A stretch of 64,000 nt of DNA from positions 35,852,042 through 35,916,041 of the forward strand of contig CM060734.1 of NCBI GenBank assembly GCA_030704615.1, in the 5' to 3' direction. The position numbers and the translations under genes are program-made. The notes beneath the pieces are model-generated. The model had not been told where the DNA came from. It did not search any database and was given only the letters and a program-made list of their open reading frames with translations. Source of the stretch: Takakia lepidozioides (lineage: Eukaryota > Streptophyta > Takakiopsida > Takakiales > Takakiaceae). Positions 10,945 through 21,397 of this stretch are shown here, piece by piece. Positions within the stretch are counted from its first letter, which is position 1; each line of letters starts with the position of its first letter.

Positions 10945-11195
10945 TGTTTTTATTTCTGGCGAAATTTCGACCTCAAAAATCAAAATCGAATATTCTGTCA
11001 TAAATTCCCTATTTCTCATGGATGAAATCGCCAAAATTCTCAAAAACAAATATAAATCTTGGATGAATTCGCCTAATATGGATGATATACATGGATGAAA
11101 GTACAGCGGAGGATGATTCTGTCCAAATTTCAGTGGATGAGCAGAAAATATGGCTGTTTTTTTGCAAAACTCAGTAGCCACTCCTGTTCTTTTCC
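10945..11195 (+). repeat. Dispersed repeat R1, copy A
   Basis: It aligns over about 240 bp with 46580-46820. Shared landmarks, in order, are 'gacctcaaaaa', 'atattctgtc', 'catggatgaaatcgccaaa', 'gaggatgattct', 'tggatga.cag' and 'tttttgcaaaactc.gta'. Both copies are on the plus strand. No protein is encoded. The class is unknown; the repeated GGATGA words suggest a non-autonomous element. Confidence 0.65.
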
Positions 11196-12060
11196 AAATT
11201 TGAAAACAAAAATACTGTTGGGGTTTAGTTGGTCGTTCTTTACTAACATAAATCAATTGAGATTATTAATAAATAAATAAATACATCTCTATCTTTTAGA
11301 CTTAATTATATATAAATAAATACAAATATTCACAAAAAAGGACTAAACAGTAAAATTAGGTGGGATATAATAAACCATTTTGTGATTTGCCTAATAAATT
11401 TTTTTTACACTAGAATATGTCTCTTTATATATATGTGTGTGTGTGTATATATGTATACATATATATACCTCTAAACTAATAATTCTTATCCCAAGAGTAA
11501 TTATACATTCGCATTACTTATTTCTAGACTATTGTTTTCGTAAACACGTCAATGAGCTAGTACTAACCGTTGGATAGAAATTTACAAACGCAAGACTTAT
11601 AAAAATATATAAGACGAAAAATTGGAAACTCAACAAGAGCAGCACCTCAGGGCTAAGCGGCGCCTTCGGGACCTAACTTAGCTCCGTCTAACGTGAACCC
11701 TAATCTAATAGACAGTCACTAACGCAGTGCAATAGTGGTTGTCACTACCCTTTGAGCCATGTGAGTATCTTTTCTCTATCTCAATAGTCACCTCTCCAGT
11801 GAGCATAGACCTCACTACAATCAGACCACATAATTGCACTTTTCTCTCTGTAAAAATGAATGTTCTTCCTCACAGATGCTTCGAATAGTTTTGTTAGTTC
11901 TCCCCTCCAAATACTATCGACTCTTTTTAATTAAATGCATTGTGAGTTTCTTATCTACTGGTAGTTCATCAAGATATATAATCTACTTATCTCCTTAGGT
12001 ACGCCTGTGATTATATTGTCCACTCTCGTGCCATTATCTAACTTGATACCAGGCCATAGG
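11196..12060. other. AT-rich, no gene seen
   Basis: It contains a TA/TG microsatellite near 11430-11470 and the probable internal leader of the copia element whose LTR lies at 12.07 kb. Confidence 0.45.
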
Positions 12061-12284
12061 CTTTGATACCATGTTAGATTATTATCGTCTTATCTATTCA
12101 GACACGACTTTATGTTGAAGACATGATAAGATTAATATCAGGACACATTAGATAGTGTCAGAGCTCATGAGAGCTTCACTCTGTCTCTCATCTCTAGACT
12201 AGTACCTCTCTTGTGTGTAGACTACCACCGAGCTTCACACCCTTAGTATCATGGACACGAAGAGTCAGATGTAACTACAACAAC
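12061..12284 (-). mobile_element. Ty1/copia-type LTR end with primer-binding site
   Basis: Read on the minus strand, a sequence ending '...aatctaaca' is followed at once by 'tggtatcaaagcc', the tRNA-iMet primer-binding site typical of plant copia elements. The LTR therefore begins on the plus strand at about 12073 with TGTTAGATT and runs to roughly 12284; the outer boundary is uncertain. No second LTR or coding region was found to the left, so it is a truncated copy. Confidence 0.5.
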
Positions 12285-12299
12285 CTACTCATACTCATT

Positions 12300-12425
12300 C
12301 ATCTCTTCATCATGACCCAAGAGCTCCTTTATATAGACGTCGACACCTTGCAGCTGTGACACCCAAGGGAAGCTTGGATTGAGATCGCCAATAATGAACA
12401 TCCCAGCCATCTCAAGAGTTGTTCC
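12300..12425 (-). pseudogene. Cytochrome P450 exon scrap
   Basis: The minus strand reads LEMAGMFIIGDLNPSFPWVS followed by QLQGVD. It resembles the segment before helix G in A-type (CYP71 clan) plant P450s, 'E.....G.FNIGDF.P.L.WLDLQG'. The heme-binding FxxGxRxCxG motif and the other exons are absent nearby. A short relic, possibly carried by the adjacent retroelement. Confidence 0.4.
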
Positions 12426-12589
12426 ATATACCGCAAATCTTGAAGTTTCCTGATGGTTTTCGAAGTACCTGAGAGTAGTAGGATAGGAATTACACAGTAC
12501 AGAATTGAAAGTCAGAACAGGTTTGCAACTTTTTGCACATGTGTCAATGTCTATTACTATTTGGGTCTGGGGAAGATACATATATATGT

Positions 12590-15398
12590 TGGACTGTAAG
12601 AGAACTTGAAGAAAACAAGCATATCTCTATATCAGTATTGTAGCCATGAGTATATGGAACAGGGACTTAACGAAGAACAATCAACGTGGGACCTCCCAAG
12701 CACTGCATGATTTGATTTCCTGTTTCAAATGAGTGTCTGATTCCTCTCTACAGCACTTGTCCTGTCCAAATAAATAGGCGTAGAGCAATAATCTACTACG
12801 GTTCTGTGAACTACATGATGAAGAAAGGTAACAAAGGTTCGAAGGAGGGAGGAAGGTTTCCAGTCCACGATGAGCCAGCAAAAGCGAGAGCTGGGTTCGG
12901 TCTTGAATTGTCCTTGCCATCTCCAGATTCAAACTTTTCACGTGTTCCAGTTATAGGGTTGCTAAGAAAATCCCTTCATGACGGGCATATATCTCGACTA
13001 CTTTCACGATGTTATACATTTGGCCTTCAGATTGATCCCCTCTTTGGAATTCAGGTGAAACAGCTCATCTCTCTCGAATGCGAGTATACAGTCGACACAG
13101 ATGGCACAACGATTCGTGATCACCACAGGCAAAATGACACGGGCGTTGCACTACTGCCTCCCAACAAGGAGCGAAACTCCGCACTGGCGTTTACCCGGTC
13201 ATTTTGATCTCGGTGTACCCTTACCAGAAACTACAGGCTTGAACAAGAAAACTTTGTAACATAGATGTTTCAGTTCCTAGTGTGGAGAGACATAAATTAG
13301 CCGCTCTGTGAATAATTATAGAGAGAACAGAAGATCGAAAGGAAAGAATGGGACAAGAACTCATAACAAGTTAAGAAAACTCTAGAATAAATCGCTACGG
13401 AGTGGACTCAAAAATCAATCTGAGCGAGGTCTTCAGTCGGGCGGTGAACTTGAGCTGTTGTCCAGATTCCGATGTGTGTAGCCTTTGCATCTTGCATCAC
13501 TGCCCCTAACATCACAACTGCACTAGATGTGGTCGGAGCTACTTCAAAAGTCGAGACGCACAGGAAATAGCTTCGCAAAAGCAAAGGGGTTGCGAAGTGC
13601 CATTCTCACACGATTGTCATCCCGTGAGAAAATGCACGAAATGAACCCATTACGTTGGGACACAAGCAGGCCATCCACACTCCGCACCAATGGATCCCGA
13701 ATCCCTGTGGTAGGGTGCGAGCAGCTAGCCACATTTTCAAACAAGAGAAATACAAGCCCGAGACCTAAAAATCGCTCCAGGCATACTGGCCGAAACAGGA
13801 ACAATGGGGCAAAGTACGAGGCAAGAATGTGGGGCGACTCCTCGCTGCAAACTGCAAAGATCGGCAGCGCAACGTCAGAGAACCCATGCTTGGTATGCGC
13901 CTACCACACACACGGTGTGCCGCGTTCTAACCTCTCTCGCGGAATACCACGTTGCTCCATTTCTTAAGGAGCCAACGCTCGGCCTAAGGCGCCCTCGTTA
14001 TCAACCACAACGCCTAAACCGAACACATCTCTCCGTAAGTCTCAGCGTCAGATAACTCCTGCGATCTTATCGGCACTCCTGCACACTGTTTTCTATGGAG
14101 GTCATGGGATGGAGGAACTTGTACTACCATCTAACCTTATTACTCCCTCGAACAGCCCCAGAAACAAACACACCACAGTCACCGCTAACTGCAGATCGCA
14201 TCTTGCCTCTTGAGTCAGATCTCTCCCTCTCTGCCATCTTCGCTCAAAACACAACAGCCTCCCAAGAGAAGGTGGAGCAGAAAATGAAGAATGTGGTCAT
14301 CAACAACTCGGTCGCACTTGACCACCAAGCACATCCATCCGACATCTCGAGACCTCAAACAAGCAAGTAATCTGTTCTTGTTGCTCAGCAGGTCAGAGAC
14401 TCTGCAATGAAGAAGTCCAAATCTTTTGTTTGAGGTGCAAGGCGAGAGCATCCTTGGGTATGGCTGAATACTCAGCGACAACTAGACCAAGGTTGCAAGT
14501 TCTGGTCTTGCATCGCGGTGCCGCTTCTACTTGCTCCCAGCTTCGTCTTTGGCACGGTGATGGCAGCCCTTTGCGCCTCTCTCCGGAGTTTCCAGGGGGA
14601 GGCTACACTGTGTTGTCCCTGCCATGAATGGGCGGGTAGCTTCAAGTGCAGCAGATTAGCGGGCCAATTTGTGGAGCTGAAATGGGTTTTCTGCTCGGCA
14701 ATGCTAGGCTCTGGGCCATTACAAGTGGTGGCTATGACGCCTCCTCAGCCTCCAGGGGAACAGAAGAAAGGTGACCTTTATTTACGTTTTTGGGTCTCTG
14801 GAGTGTGTGGGTTAAATCGATCCAGACTCCATATTCTCCTCGACCCATCCCAGCTACACAGATGCCTCACTTTGTGGACACCCTTCTCCTCCTATGGGCT
14901 CCTTCAGGACTGCTGAAAGATCTAAAATGTGTAATTAAAATTTTCCTTTTTCTTCTTCCATTTAGAGAAAGAGAGATGCAGACCTTCTCTGTTCGTGGCA
15001 TTGCTAAGGCATTCTCACCATAAATGTTCTATGAGCCACCCATTGCATCTTCCCCTTTAGACAGGAACAGAGCAGAAAAGTTGTGTGTTGGTAGGCTGCA
15101 TGGGAGGTTGGAAGTTACATGCTCTTTATCCTCTCTTTGTGTGAGGACAATTATCAGCAGCGGTCGTTGGCTGTTAACGCAAAATGTTTTTGTAGCTGGT
15201 GTCCAAGTTGGTCTAAATGTTGCAAGGATGCACCTTCCTTCTGTGATGTGGAAGGCTAGCCAACACAATACCCCCGCCAATATGTAGCAAGGAGCGTGTC
15301 CTCTGAAAAGGTTTTTACTTGAAGTATGTAGGAGCTTTGAGACATATTTGCGACTTGGAGTGTCATGGTGTATAACTGAGAGTTTTCAGTCATGCAGG
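12590..15398. other. Unassigned region upstream of the first PPR gene
   Basis: Long overlapping frames on both strands at 12.8-14.9 kb show no family motif I can name. The last several hundred bases presumably carry promoter and 5' UTR of the PPR gene. An acceptor-like 'ttttcagtcatgcag' lies directly before its ATG, so a 5' UTR intron is possible. Confidence 0.35.
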
Positions 15399-18338
15399 AT
15401 GGCAAGGTTGAATCGGGTACTATCGATTGAATCAGGCACGTCCACCATGACCACTGATTGTGGAAGAGGACCAACAAAGGGAGTCAACAATAACTCCAAC
15501 TCTTGTGGAACTCATGGGGATGTCAGGACACTATGTAGGGCAGGACAATTGAAAGAGGCTCTGCACATTTTGAACCAAAAAGGCAGTTCGGCAGATGCCA
15601 ATACATATCTCTGTCTCTTGAAGGAGTGCATCAAGATGAAATCCCTAGCCGATGGAAAGCAGGTGCACACTCACATGATACATAATGGATTCACGCCAAG
15701 CATCTGTCTACTCAACACCCTTGTCAACATGTATGCCAAGTGCGGGAGTGTGGTGGATGCACGTGTAGTGTTTGACGAAATGCCTGAACGAGATATCTTT
15801 ACCTGGAACATAATGGTGGCAGGGTATACAAAGCATGGGTGTGGTAGGCAGGCCTTGGACATCTATGAGCAAATGATATGGGAAGGGGTAACGCCCAACA
15901 GGGTCACATTCATTTGCACTCTCGGTGCGTGCGCCAGCCTAAGAACCCTGGAAAAGGGGAAAGAGGTTCATGCTTATATCACCAACGCTGGAATTGTACC
16001 AGACATAATCCTGGAGACTGCTCTTGCTGATATGTATGCAAAATGTGGGAGCATGATGGATGCACGTCAAGTGTTTGACAATATGGCTGAACGAAATGTG
16101 GTCTCATGGAATGTAATGATCACAGGATATGCTCAGCATGGGTGTGGTGTGGAGGCTTTGGAGATGTATGAGCAATTGATACGGGAAGGGTTGGCACCCA
16201 ACAGGGTCACATTCATTTGTGTTCTCAAGGCATGTGCCAACCTGGGATCGCTGAAGAAGGGCACAGAGGTCCAGGTTGACATCATCAAAGCTGGAATTGT
16301 GCCGGACATCATTCTTGAGACGTCCCTTGTTGACATGTATGCCAAATGCGGGAGCCTAAAAGATGCACATCGAGTGTTCAACAGTATGGCTCAACAAAAT
16401 GTGGTCTCATGGAGTGCATTGATTGCAGGATATGCCAAGTATGGCTGTGGTAAGGAGGCTTTGGAGATGTATGAGCAAATGATAAAGACAGGGGTTATGC
16501 CCAATGCTATCACTTTTATTTGTGTTCTCAAAGCATGTGCCAGCCTGGCAGCCCTTGAAAAGGGCAAAAAGATCCATGCTGACATCATCAAAGTGGGAAT
16601 CACACCAGATATCATTCTGGAGAATACCCTTGTTGACATGTATGCCAAATGTGGGAGCATGAAGGATGCGCGTCAAATATTCAACAATATGGCTTCACGA
16701 GATGTGGTGTCATGGAACGCGATGATAACAGGATGTGGTCAACATGGGTGTGGCAGGGAGGCCCTCCAACTATTTGAACAGATGCAACAGGAAGGTTTGA
16801 AACCGAATGTTGTCACCTGGAGCGCCATGATTGCAGGATATGCTCAGCATGGGTGTGGTAGGGAGGCTTTGGAAATGTATAAGCAAATGATACAAGGAGA
16901 GGTACCGCCCAATACGATCACATTCATTTCCATTCTTGACGCATGTGCCAGCCTAAAAGCCCTGGAAAAGGGCAAAGAGGTCCATGCTGACATCATCAAA
17001 GCCCAAATTGGGTCACATATCATTCTGGAGACTGCACTTGTTAATATGTATGCCAAATGCGTAAGCATGAAGGATGCACTTCAAGTATTCAATAGTATGC
17101 CCCAACGAAACGTGGTCTCGTGGAGCGCAATGATGGCAGGATATGCTCAGCATGGGTATGGTATGGAGGCTTTGGAGATGTATGAGCAAATGATATTGGA
17201 AGGGGTGATACCTGACAATGTCACGTTCATTTCTGTTCTCAATGCGTGTGCCAGCCTGGCAGCCCTGGAGAAGGGCAAAGAGGTCCATGCAGACATCATC
17301 AAAGTTGGAATTGCACCAGATGTGAATCTGGAGACTGCCCTAGTGGATATGTATGCAAAATGCGGTAATATGAAGGATGCACGTCAAGTTTTTGACAATA
17401 TGGCTCAAGAAAATGTGGTCTCATGGAATGCAATGATTGCAGGATATGCTCAGCATGGGTATGGTTGGGAGGCCCTGCAACTGTTTGAACAAATGAAACA
17501 GATGGGCTTCAAGCCGGATGGCATTACCTTCACTTGTGTACTCTCTGGATGTAGCCATGTGGGCCTAGTTGATGAAGGCCGTCACTACTTTGATTCCATG
17601 AGTGGAGACCATGGCCTCATGCCTACACTGGAGCATTTTGGCTGCATGGTGGACCTTCTTGGCCGTGCAGGGCGGCTGGATGAGGCAGAGCATTTTATCA
17701 ACAAAATGTCCATCGAACCGGATGCCATGGTGTGGGGGGCTTTGCTTGGTGCCTGCAGAATTCATGGCAATGTGTTGGTAGCAGAACGTGCTGCAAAATA
17801 CCTTCTCATGTTGGATCCCCAGGGTGCTGCAACTTATGTGCTGCTATCAAACATTTATGCTGCTGCTGGTAGGTGGAATGATGCAGCCAAGGCGAGAAAG
17901 ATGATGCAGGAAAGAGGTATCCGAAAGGAGGTAGGGCGCAGCTGCATTGAGGTTGAAGACCAAGTGCATACATTTAGTGTAGAAGACAGCTTGCATCCAC
18001 AACTTGAGGAAATCCATGCTGAGTTAAAGAGATTATCTGGGTGGATGAAAGAGGTTGGGTATAAGCCTGATACGCGTTTTGTATTGCACAATGTTGAGGA
18101 GGAGCAAAAGGAATCTTCTCTCCGCCACCACAGTGAGAAGCTAGCCATTGCTTTTGGGCTGATTAGCACACCACCAAAGATGCCCATCCAGGTCATCAAG
18201 AACCTTCGTGTGTGTGGTGATTGCCACACTGCCATCAAGTTTATCTCAAAGATTGTTGGGCGGTCAATTGTTGTGCGTGATGCCAACCGCTTTCACCACT
18301 TCCAAGATGGGGTTTGTTCTTGTGGGGATTATTGGTGA
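15399..18338 (+). CDS. PPR protein, PLS class with E and DYW domains
   Basis: Single exon, about 979 residues from the ATG at 15399 (context caggATGGc). DYW-class PPR proteins bind organellar RNA one base per repeat, and the DYW domain deaminates a target cytidine to uridine. After a short N-terminal linker (LSIES), PLS triplets run to about residue 720, with the recurrent cores VDMYAKCG, NVVSWNAMIAGYAQHG and CASLAALEKGKEVHADI. One triplet is shortened so that two P-like repeats adjoin (around 16,740-16,860). E motifs follow, then a full DYW domain with the zinc/catalytic HSE (HHSEKLAIAFGLI), CGDCHTA and terminal CGDYW. No frameshift or stop is seen. Mitochondrial or plastid targeting is expected for the class but no clear presequence is visible. 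Confidence 0.93.
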   Translation: MARLNRVLSIESGTSTMTTDCGRGPTKGVNNNSNSCGTHGDVRTLCRAGQLKEALHILNQKGSSADANTYLCLLKECIKMKSLADGKQVHTHMIHNGFTPSICLLNTLVNMYAKCGSVVDARVVFDEMPERDIFTWNIMVAGYTKHGCGRQALDIYEQMIWEGVTPNRVTFICTLGACASLRTLEKGKEVHAYITNAGIVPDIILETALADMYAKCGSMMDARQVFDNMAERNVVSWNVMITGYAQHGCGVEALEMYEQLIREGLAPNRVTFICVLKACANLGSLKKGTEVQVDIIKAGIVPDIILETSLVDMYAKCGSLKDAHRVFNSMAQQNVVSWSALIAGYAKYGCGKEALEMYEQMIKTGVMPNAITFICVLKACASLAALEKGKKIHADIIKVGITPDIILENTLVDMYAKCGSMKDARQIFNNMASRDVVSWNAMITGCGQHGCGREALQLFEQMQQEGLKPNVVTWSAMIAGYAQHGCGREALEMYKQMIQGEVPPNTITFISILDACASLKALEKGKEVHADIIKAQIGSHIILETALVNMYAKCVSMKDALQVFNSMPQRNVVSWSAMMAGYAQHGYGMEALEMYEQMILEGVIPDNVTFISVLNACASLAALEKGKEVHADIIKVGIAPDVNLETALVDMYAKCGNMKDARQVFDNMAQENVVSWNAMIAGYAQHGYGWEALQLFEQMKQMGFKPDGITFTCVLSGCSHVGLVDEGRHYFDSMSGDHGLMPTLEHFGCMVDLLGRAGRLDEAEHFINKMSIEPDAMVWGALLGACRIHGNVLVAERAAKYLLMLDPQGAATYVLLSNIYAAAGRWNDAAKARKMMQERGIRKEVGRSCIEVEDQVHTFSVEDSLHPQLEEIHAELKRLSGWMKEVGYKPDTRFVLHNVEEEQKESSLRHHSEKLAIAFGLISTPPKMPIQVIKNLRVCGDCHTAIKFISKIVGRSIVVRDANRFHHFQDGVCSCGDYW

Positions 18339-19256
18339 AAAGCTGCATACATGAAGACAGGTGTCGCTTTGAGCATGAGGGAAATGGGTGATAATTTATC
18401 AAAAGGAACTGTTGGAAAGTACAAGGTGGATGCAGCCCTTTGTAAGAGTTTTCCATTCACAAATAAGATACTTAATGATAGATCAGCATCAGTGAAGGCA
18501 TGGAGATGGTTATTGCAGAGCGAACTGTAAGCATGAATGAAATGCTGAAGTCTGGGGGGCTTGTTGAAGCAGAAAGAAGGTTGAACAAAGGTTCTCAGAA
18601 TACCGTGGAACTGGGAACATTGATTCATGATGATGCTGATTATGAGGACAAGATCTTTGCAGGGATCGAAAATGCAATGATCCATAATCAGAAGTGGGAG
18701 CGCCGCAAGTAGAGTGAAATGACTGTCAGGTTCTCTGCGGTCTACAAATATACAGTACTTTATGGATACGGCGCAGTTCATCAAGGAGTGAAGCAACTAA
18801 TTTATGGAACTTTTCAGTAAGCCAGCATTGGAAGGCTGTACCAATCCTTGGTCTTGCAGTAGAACACATGCAAATATCATGTCACGAAACATCCACAAAA
18901 GCAAAGATCAAACAATTCACACAAGTTCTGACTGTGTGCAGCTTGCAGCCATGCATTGTAATCCGTGAAAATGTGACCATTCAACATATGTTTAGGAGTC
19001 GGACTGATATATGGGAACAGCACTTTTTCAGCGGCGTAGGGCCAATTCGACTACTGAGAAATATTGAAGATTAGACTCGTTTGAATTGGTACTCACAATT
19101 TCTAGTTGTGAAGGATTTGGCCTTTGCGGACACACCCTGAAACAGTGTCCCAGTGTTTCTCACATTTGGCCTTTCAACGTTTCGGATCAAGGATTATGTG
19201 TGTCTTTGTGTGACAGAGGCGGGTCGAACCAAGAACTATTTCAGTTTATTTCAGGA

Positions 19257-19302
<46 letters not shown>

Positions 19303-19423
19303 GAATGTTGGGGGTGGGGTGAACGGAGAGCAAATTTTGCATGATCCTTACATGCAGATATTGGGTACGACAGCATAATCCCCCGGGCACAAGTAGACAG
19401 ACCAAAGGCAGGGAAGATACAGA
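18339..19423. other. Spacer between the PPR and RbfA-like genes
   Basis: 3' UTR of the PPR gene and promoter of the next gene are expected here. A plus-strand frame at 18500-18712 is unrecognised. A GA microsatellite is entered separately. Confidence 0.4.
19259..19304 (+). repeat. (GA)n microsatellite
   Basis: GA dinucleotides run for about 46 bp with one GGG interruption. It lies about 120 bp upstream of the RbfA-like start, in the expected promoter/5' UTR. Confidence 0.95.
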
Positions 19424-20707
19424 ATGATGAGGGCCATTGTGGAGGCGGGCACACTACATGCGGAGCGCGAATTGGCTAATAAGACGCACCCATTGCGGTT
19501 GCTGTTTTCCACAAGTTCACCTTCTTCAAGGCCTGCAAGGAGGACAGCCGCAAACAGTAGTGGGCGGGGGAGCGTCTCTGTGAGGCAGCAGAGAGTGGCC
19601 TCGGAGATTAGGGCGGTGGTGAGCACCGCCCTGCAGCAGGGACCCTACGACACTTCCCTTCTGCATCGTTGTGGCTTTGAAATTGAAGAGGTCTCTCTCT
19701 CTCTCTCCCTCATGTCGGCATTAATCCCATTTTTTGTTTCCTCTGTCTGCCCTTATTACAGTCATACTGGCATTCGGGCAAAGGCCCCAAGGTGTGATTC
19801 AAGCCAGCTTTAGTCTTATTTTGGTTCCTTTGATACATCGGCTCGCCACTCACCAGGCGGACTGAAGCTCAATCTTGCAGAATGTATATTGGCTGTGGGA
19901 GAGCTGTGACATTTTTTACAAGGTTAGTCACAGGGTTATGTCCCATGCAGTCAGTGGGTGCAGGGAAACTGCACATTATGCTGATTACTACAGTCATTTT
20001 TCCATCACTCTCCTCCAAAAAATTTCTCTCTTCATCGTTCTAGCTGCTGCATTCGTGATGGTGGATAAAACCAAAGGTTGATTGCACCAATTCACCTCTT
20101 TATTTTTTCTCCACTAAATTAGAGTGTCTGCACGAATCCTCTTTAAATTCATCACACCTAGGATTTCCTGGCAGGAGTACTGACATCAAACTGCTGAAAT
20201 CCATAACCACTCATGCACACTGAAGCAGAGGCCACAGCTGCCTACTGCTATCATACTGGAAAAAAGAGGAGGGAGAGAGACAAAGTGGGGGCTGAGGGGC
20301 TAGACACACTGGGAGAGAGAGCTAGTCACATATATATATGCAAGGGGAGTTAACAGCTGCCTGTGGGTTTCCAGTACTGTGCACAGTATAGTTTGGACAT
20401 AGAGTAAACCAGTGGGACAGGACAAGATTTGACATAGAGGATTGTAACATTTGGTATCTTGGAGCTAATGGAACAGGTGAAGATGAGTGGAGATTTGAGG
20501 AAAGCCTTTGTGCTATGGCGAGCAATGCCAGGAATGCAACAGACAGTAGAAAAGGAGATCCATTCTCATGTCAAACGATTGCGGACAATGGTCTTTGCTC
20601 ACCTATCAATGCCATTTTCACCATCTATTGAGTTTCGAGAGAAGAAACTCAACCCTCGAGCGCAAGAAATAGAGGAGTTTTTTGAACAGTTGGAGGAGAA
20701 TGACTGA
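19424..20707 (+). CDS. Ribosome-binding factor A-like protein, probably mitochondrial
   Basis: Two exons, join(19424..19690, 20477..20707), 165 residues; donor gaagag|gtctct, acceptor gaacag|gtgaag, phase 0. The first ~50 residues are basic and Ser/Ala/Arg-rich, like an organellar presequence. The RbfA fold follows: SVRQQRVASEIRAVVSTALQ (first helix), FEIEE joined by splicing to VKMSGDLRKAFVLWRAMPG (the 'V..S.DL..A.V.W' strand-helix), then EKEIHSHVKRLRTMVFAHLS and a 'P.IEFREK' strand. RbfA binds the small ribosomal subunit during late 16S maturation. The 'S.RQ.RV...IR' opening resembles alpha-proteobacterial RbfA, favouring mitochondria, which is inference. A CT-rich tract begins the intron. 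It is convergent with ITPK. Confidence 0.72.
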
Positions 20708-21397
20708 TGGGTGCGTAGGTGAGATGGTCAACAACTTGTTAGGAAGAAATTTTGTCCAATCTTTTTCTTGCGAGACTGGGAAAGTGGCACGAGCTGGTTC
20801 ACTTTTTATGTACATAAAGTTTTTTCTGTGAGTGCCTTGCCCACTTGGAGGTAAAAGATTATGGAAGTGCGCATGTTTTCCACATGTCTGACCAAACATG
20901 TAAGATGATTCAGCCATTGTTTGCCACTGGTAAGTTCATCAGTTCAAGAACAAAAGACAGATAGCCAAGTACAAAATTGCAGCATGCGAGGTGAAATATC
21001 AGGGCCAAGGGACATGTCGCCAACTGTTCTGAAGTGAATTTCACCTGATCCAAACATCTATGGCCGAAGTCAGACCTAAGTGATTTCAAACTGGGGTCAA
21101 AAAGCTCATAACTTAAAGCTTACCGTAGCTGTAATATTAACCCTGCAGTGTTCCCTCTTCACCGAGCACTACCTATACCTAGCACCTCAAAGCCTTGGCC
21201 ATGAGGGGCAGGAGTGCCCACAAGGGGTTAAAAAATATCTACTGAATTTGTGCATGGGGGTCCACTTGAGTTACATGTAAAATGCACACACATCCAGCAG
21301 TCTCCAAAAAACCCTGATTTTCTGGGCAATTTTGCCAACTACAAGGCATATCTCATTCAGATTTTGTGCCTAAGCCATCAAGAGCTGTTAAGAGCAG
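20708..21397. other. Convergent 3' regions
   Basis: The tails of the RbfA-like and ITPK genes face each other here. No other feature is seen. Confidence 0.5.

Noticed and set aside
15348-15398. Start of the first PPR protein at 15348
   Set aside because: That codon is TTG. The first in-frame ATG is 15399, in good context.
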